From: Zancudomyces culisetae
Lineage: Eukaryota; Kickxellomycota; Harpellomycetes; Harpellales; Legeriomycetaceae
DNA: 21,910 bases
Direction: 5' to 3'
Assembly: GCA_001969505.1 (NCBI GenBank)
Contig: LSSK01001456.1
Span: 1 to 21,910, forward strand
Positions within the stretch are counted from its first letter, which is position 1; each line of letters begins with the position of its first letter. Positions 19,295 to 21,910 of the stretch are shown here, piece after piece. The translations under genes and the position numbers were made by a program. The notes under the pieces are model-generated. The model did not search any database and had not been told where the DNA came from. It worked only from the letters and a program-made list of their open reading frames with translations.

Positions 19295-19321
19295 ATGAAA
19301 AGAAACTCTGGTAGAAAATGA
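19295..19321 (+). promoter_or_regulatory. Eight-codon upstream ORF overlapping the kinase start (ATGA)
   Basis: An ATG at 19295 opens an eight-codon frame (MKRNSGRK) whose TGA stop at 19319-19321 overlaps the kinase ATG at 19318-19320. Ribosomes scanning from the 5' end would meet this ATG first, so kinase synthesis would need leaky scanning or termination-reinitiation. It could dampen or condition kinase output, provided transcription starts upstream of 19295. Confidence 0.5.
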
Positions 19322-20997
19322 TAAAATATGATCATGACCTCAACAATCGAGATAACGAAAAAATATTTAAAAAAAGTAATGGATACCCAGAATATACATG
19401 TGAAACAAGGGAGCATATAGGAGTAGTGAATGATTACATCAATAACCTCAAAGATGGAATGGATATTTCAAAAATCAACAAGAAGCCAGAGTTAATGGAT
19501 ATCACTGTTGATAGCTATGATTATATGATGTCGACTTCCAGCTACGACTATACTAACTATTCCAGCAATTCTCCGCTGGATACATTGGAAAGAAATGTAG
19601 ATTTGGGAGGAGGTATCACCAAAGAAAATAAAGGAACGAATGAGTACCTTTATTCAAATTCCAATGTATATAGCTCCAAAAATACACTAGTAGAGGATAG
19701 AAGTAGAGTAGACTCCTACAAAATAAATTCAGCAAGTGGGTTACACACAGCAAAAAGAAGCGAAACAACACATGCAATTGACGGTGCATTGTCAGTTACT
19801 ATAAGACAAGTGGGTTACATAAATCAAAAGTATGGCGAACCAATCAAACATTTGGGTGCAGGTACAGGTGGCCAAGTCAAACTTTTTAGAAAGAATGAGA
19901 CAGGAGAGGTAATAATCCATAGATCTTGGCGAATATATATATATATCTGTAAACATTAAATAGTAAACATTAAACATTAAATATCAAATGAAATGAAATG
20001 AAACAGTACTAACCATTCTGTAAATAATAAATAGCTCATTGCAATTAAATTCTTTAAAAAGCAGTCAAGCAAAGAGAACAAAGAGGGTAGGGTGACCAGA
20101 TCATGTCTAGCTGAGCTAGCGATATGTGTCAATGTAGACCACCCAAACATAATAAGAACATCTGAAGTAATTATGGAATACAATCAGCTTTACTATGCAG
20201 TGATGGAATATTGCCCAATAGATTTATTTACCCTTCTACAAGCAAAAAAACTAACAAAACAAGAAATCAACTGTTACTTTGGTCAGCTCATAAATGGAAT
20301 TAGCTATCTGCACAGGAGAGGTATTGCCCACAGAGATTTGAAACTTGACAACTTATGTGTTACATTGGATGGGACTCTAAAAATCATTGATTTTGGATGC
20401 TCGACAATATTTCGTAGAAAAATGCCCGAATCTAGGCTTGACGGTTCTCGGCATAATTACAATGTATTTAACGGCGGGAAACAATTATCGTCTGTACCAA
20501 TGAGCAGGTCCGGTAATCATGACTCGCAAGGTACATATAATAGGGATCATTATGAAAATAACAACAGCACATACAATGCTGGTCATGTAAATTATGTGTA
20601 TGTTGATCTGCCTTCATATGGACTATGTGGTTCTGACCCATATATTGCACCCGAGCTTTACCTCAGTGATTCCTACGACGCAAAAAAAGTTGATGTGTGG
20701 GCCGCAGGTATTATCTTTCTCTCAATGCACAATCTTCATTTCCCTTGGGATATTGCTCACCCCTCAAAGGACAAGAATTTTAGAACATATATCAAAATGC
20801 CGGCTGCGTTTATAGAGTGCTGGCTAGACGACAAAACCGGAAGTGCTGAATTGATCAAAAAAATGCTTGAAATACAACCAAAGTTGAGGATAGGCATTGA
20901 AGATGTTTATATGGACCCATGGTATATGAATGTATCTGTTTGTACAAAGACTTTTAAATCAAGAAGTCACTTCCACTATGTAACCGAAAAAGATTAG
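19318..20997 (+). CDS. Serine/threonine protein kinase, fungal Npr1/Hal5/Sat4-like family (two exons)
   Basis: Exons 19318-19908 and 20035-20997 give 517 residues. Kinases of this fungal family typically regulate nutrient permeases and ion transporters. Residues 1-165 are polar, Ser/Tyr/Asn-rich and look disordered. The kinase domain begins at KYGEPIKHLG: glycine loop G180-A-G-T-G-G185, ATP-binding K202 in AIKFF, probable helix-C E223, catalytic HRDLKLDN (296-303, D298), DFG (316-318), SDPYIAPE (397-404), DVWAAGIIF (417-425). All catalytic residues are present, so it should be active. KYG before the loop, VMEYCPIDLF, GSDPYIAPEL and FPW match the Npr1/Hal/Sat4 pattern as I know it. Odd point: 83 residues separate DFG from APE, far above the usual 20-35. 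The ATG at 19318 is preceded by an overlapping short ORF. Unlike the other genes here it has no homopeptide tract. Ptk-type kinases are an alternative within the same broad group. Confidence 0.9.
19909..20034 (+). other. Kinase intron (126 bp) with perfect TACTAAC branch site
   Basis: It has a GTAATA donor, TACTAAC at 20007-20013 and a TAG acceptor at 20032-20034, 22 bases after the branch adenosine. Phase 0. It lies between the glycine loop and the ATP-binding lysine; splicing yields GE followed by LIAIKFFKK. Retention would end translation at 19957-19959 and give a 213-residue protein without the catalytic core. Confidence 0.9.
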
Positions 20998-21910
20998 CCA
21001 CATGCTGCAGATAGTTTGTGAACTACGAATGCCATTCATCTAGTTTGTTTGAGTATTAACATTTCGTTTATATATATATATATATTATATTATACACAAT
21101 TCATTGTTTTCTGGGTAACTGTAATTATTTAGGGATGTAAATATTTAAACTTTAACATATGCATTAGATTAGTAAAGTTTTATAAAAATAAATAAATTGA
21201 GAAATATAAACTTTGTTCTCAAATAAGAGCAAAATTGTACTGTGCTGCAATAAAAAGATATAAACCTAAATAATGTTTAATCTGTGAATTTTAGATATAG
21301 GTATGAGTAAACGGGCGAATTTGTAATTATAAGAGTTAATATAATAGCAACAATATAAATAAAATTAAAATAGTATATTTATGTTTATGTATTATTAAAA
21401 AGTGCTGAAAAAAGTGTTGTATGCAAAAGCATCAACTTAAAATTACCGCTTTCATTGCAGCAAAATAGCAGAGAAATCAATTTTGAAAAAATTGTTTCCT
21501 GCGCAATTCAATTTAGAGTACAAAAATTATGACCATGTTATAAATTTTTGTCAATTTTACAGCCAATTTAATAGTACAAATCGATTTATTTTTTAGTCGA
21601 ATCGATTTTATACTTTATTAGTGGATTTATTTTTAATCAATTTTATTAGTAAATTATTAGTATAAATTGAAAAATTTGTAAATCCGACCAAAACCACACT
21701 AAAAGTAAAAATAAACATATATAGAGAGGCGTAATACTATTTTTTTAGTGTAAGGAAAGGGCCATTTTGGCTATATTTTCCAGGTTTTGGGAGGAATTCT
21801 TTTAAATAAAATTATTTTTACCAAAAATTGTGGAAATTGTCCAGTTGTGTTCTTTCTGAGGGGGTTTTATAGATAGTGGTTAACTGGCTAGAAATGGTAA
21901 ATCCTGTGTC
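20998..21910. other. AT-rich region downstream of the kinase, no gene seen
   Basis: It holds the kinase 3' end, a TA repeat at about 21070-21090, and a cluster of related AT-rich words (CGATTTATTTTTTAG, CGATTTTATACTTTATTAG, GGATTTATTTTTAATC) between about 21580 and 21660 that look like degenerate direct repeats. No tRNA or supported ORF is visible. A 30-codon minus-strand frame reaching the right edge is too short to call. Confidence 0.55.

Larger units (their letters stand above)
15282..19317. other. 4.0 kb intergenic region with no convincing gene
   Basis: This stretch separates the divergent MGM1 and kinase genes. Only short open frames occur, none with recognisable sequence or a plausible splice structure. 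I looked for tRNA A/B boxes, U1, U2, U4, U5 and U6 core motifs, RNase P/MRP, SRP and U3 signatures and found no convincing match. It holds poly-T tracts followed by GAG, several perfect short hairpins, a TG microsatellite, a heptamer tandem repeat and a repeated 14-mer, each listed separately. It may contain long promoters, an origin, a centromere or an unrecognised non-coding RNA; none is shown. Confidence 0.6.

Noticed and set aside
21818-21910. Minus-strand open frame of 30 codons reaching the right edge, possibly the end of another gene.
   Set aside because: Too short and without recognisable sequence to support a call.

Overview
The window looks like nuclear DNA of a budding yeast (Saccharomycotina-type ascomycete). 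It is AT-rich, its genes have few short introns, one intron carries a perfect TACTAAC branch site, and the recognisable proteins are fungal: the nuclear-pore scaffold Nup192, the mitochondrial dynamin Mgm1, and a fungus-specific Npr1/Hal5/Sat4-type protein kinase. CTG codons sit at family-conserved leucine positions of the kinase catalytic loop (20308-20310) and of the Mgm1 GTPase (13929-13931), so CTG is probably read as leucine. That argues against the CUG-Ser and CUG-Ala yeasts. I do not name a species.

Layout, left to right. Positions 1-206 (minus) hold the start of an unidentified, probably membrane-spanning protein that runs off the left edge. NUP192 (1053-8346, plus, one intron) follows. 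It encodes about 2394 residues, roughly 700 more than the yeast family member, the excess being largely in-frame microsatellite tracts. Next comes an unrecognised three-exon gene (about 8950/8994 to 10966, plus) whose start codon cannot be placed. MGM1 (11220-15281, minus) converges on it and is also enlarged, to 1353 residues, by asparagine, threonine, serine and Glu-Val repeats. A gap of about 4 kb follows (15282-19317) in which I find no convincing gene but several hairpins, a TG microsatellite and an 8-copy heptamer tandem repeat. The kinase gene (19318-20997, plus, one intron) and 0.9 kb of AT-rich DNA close the window.

The genes do not form a pathway: nuclear transport, mitochondrial inner-membrane fusion and protein phosphorylation are ordinary scattered functions in a yeast chromosome. 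What unites the left two thirds is heavy expansion of simple sequence repeats inside coding regions. In NUP192 the coding strand changes from almost pure purine in its first half to almost pure pyrimidine near its 3' end. The kinase and the DNA around it lack such expansions. I see no mobile element, rRNA, tRNA, CRISPR array or virus-derived gene. The best candidates for something undescribed are the unidentified spliced gene with its missing start, the compositional switch in NUP192, the structured 4 kb gap, and the start/stop-overlapping upstream ORF of the kinase.
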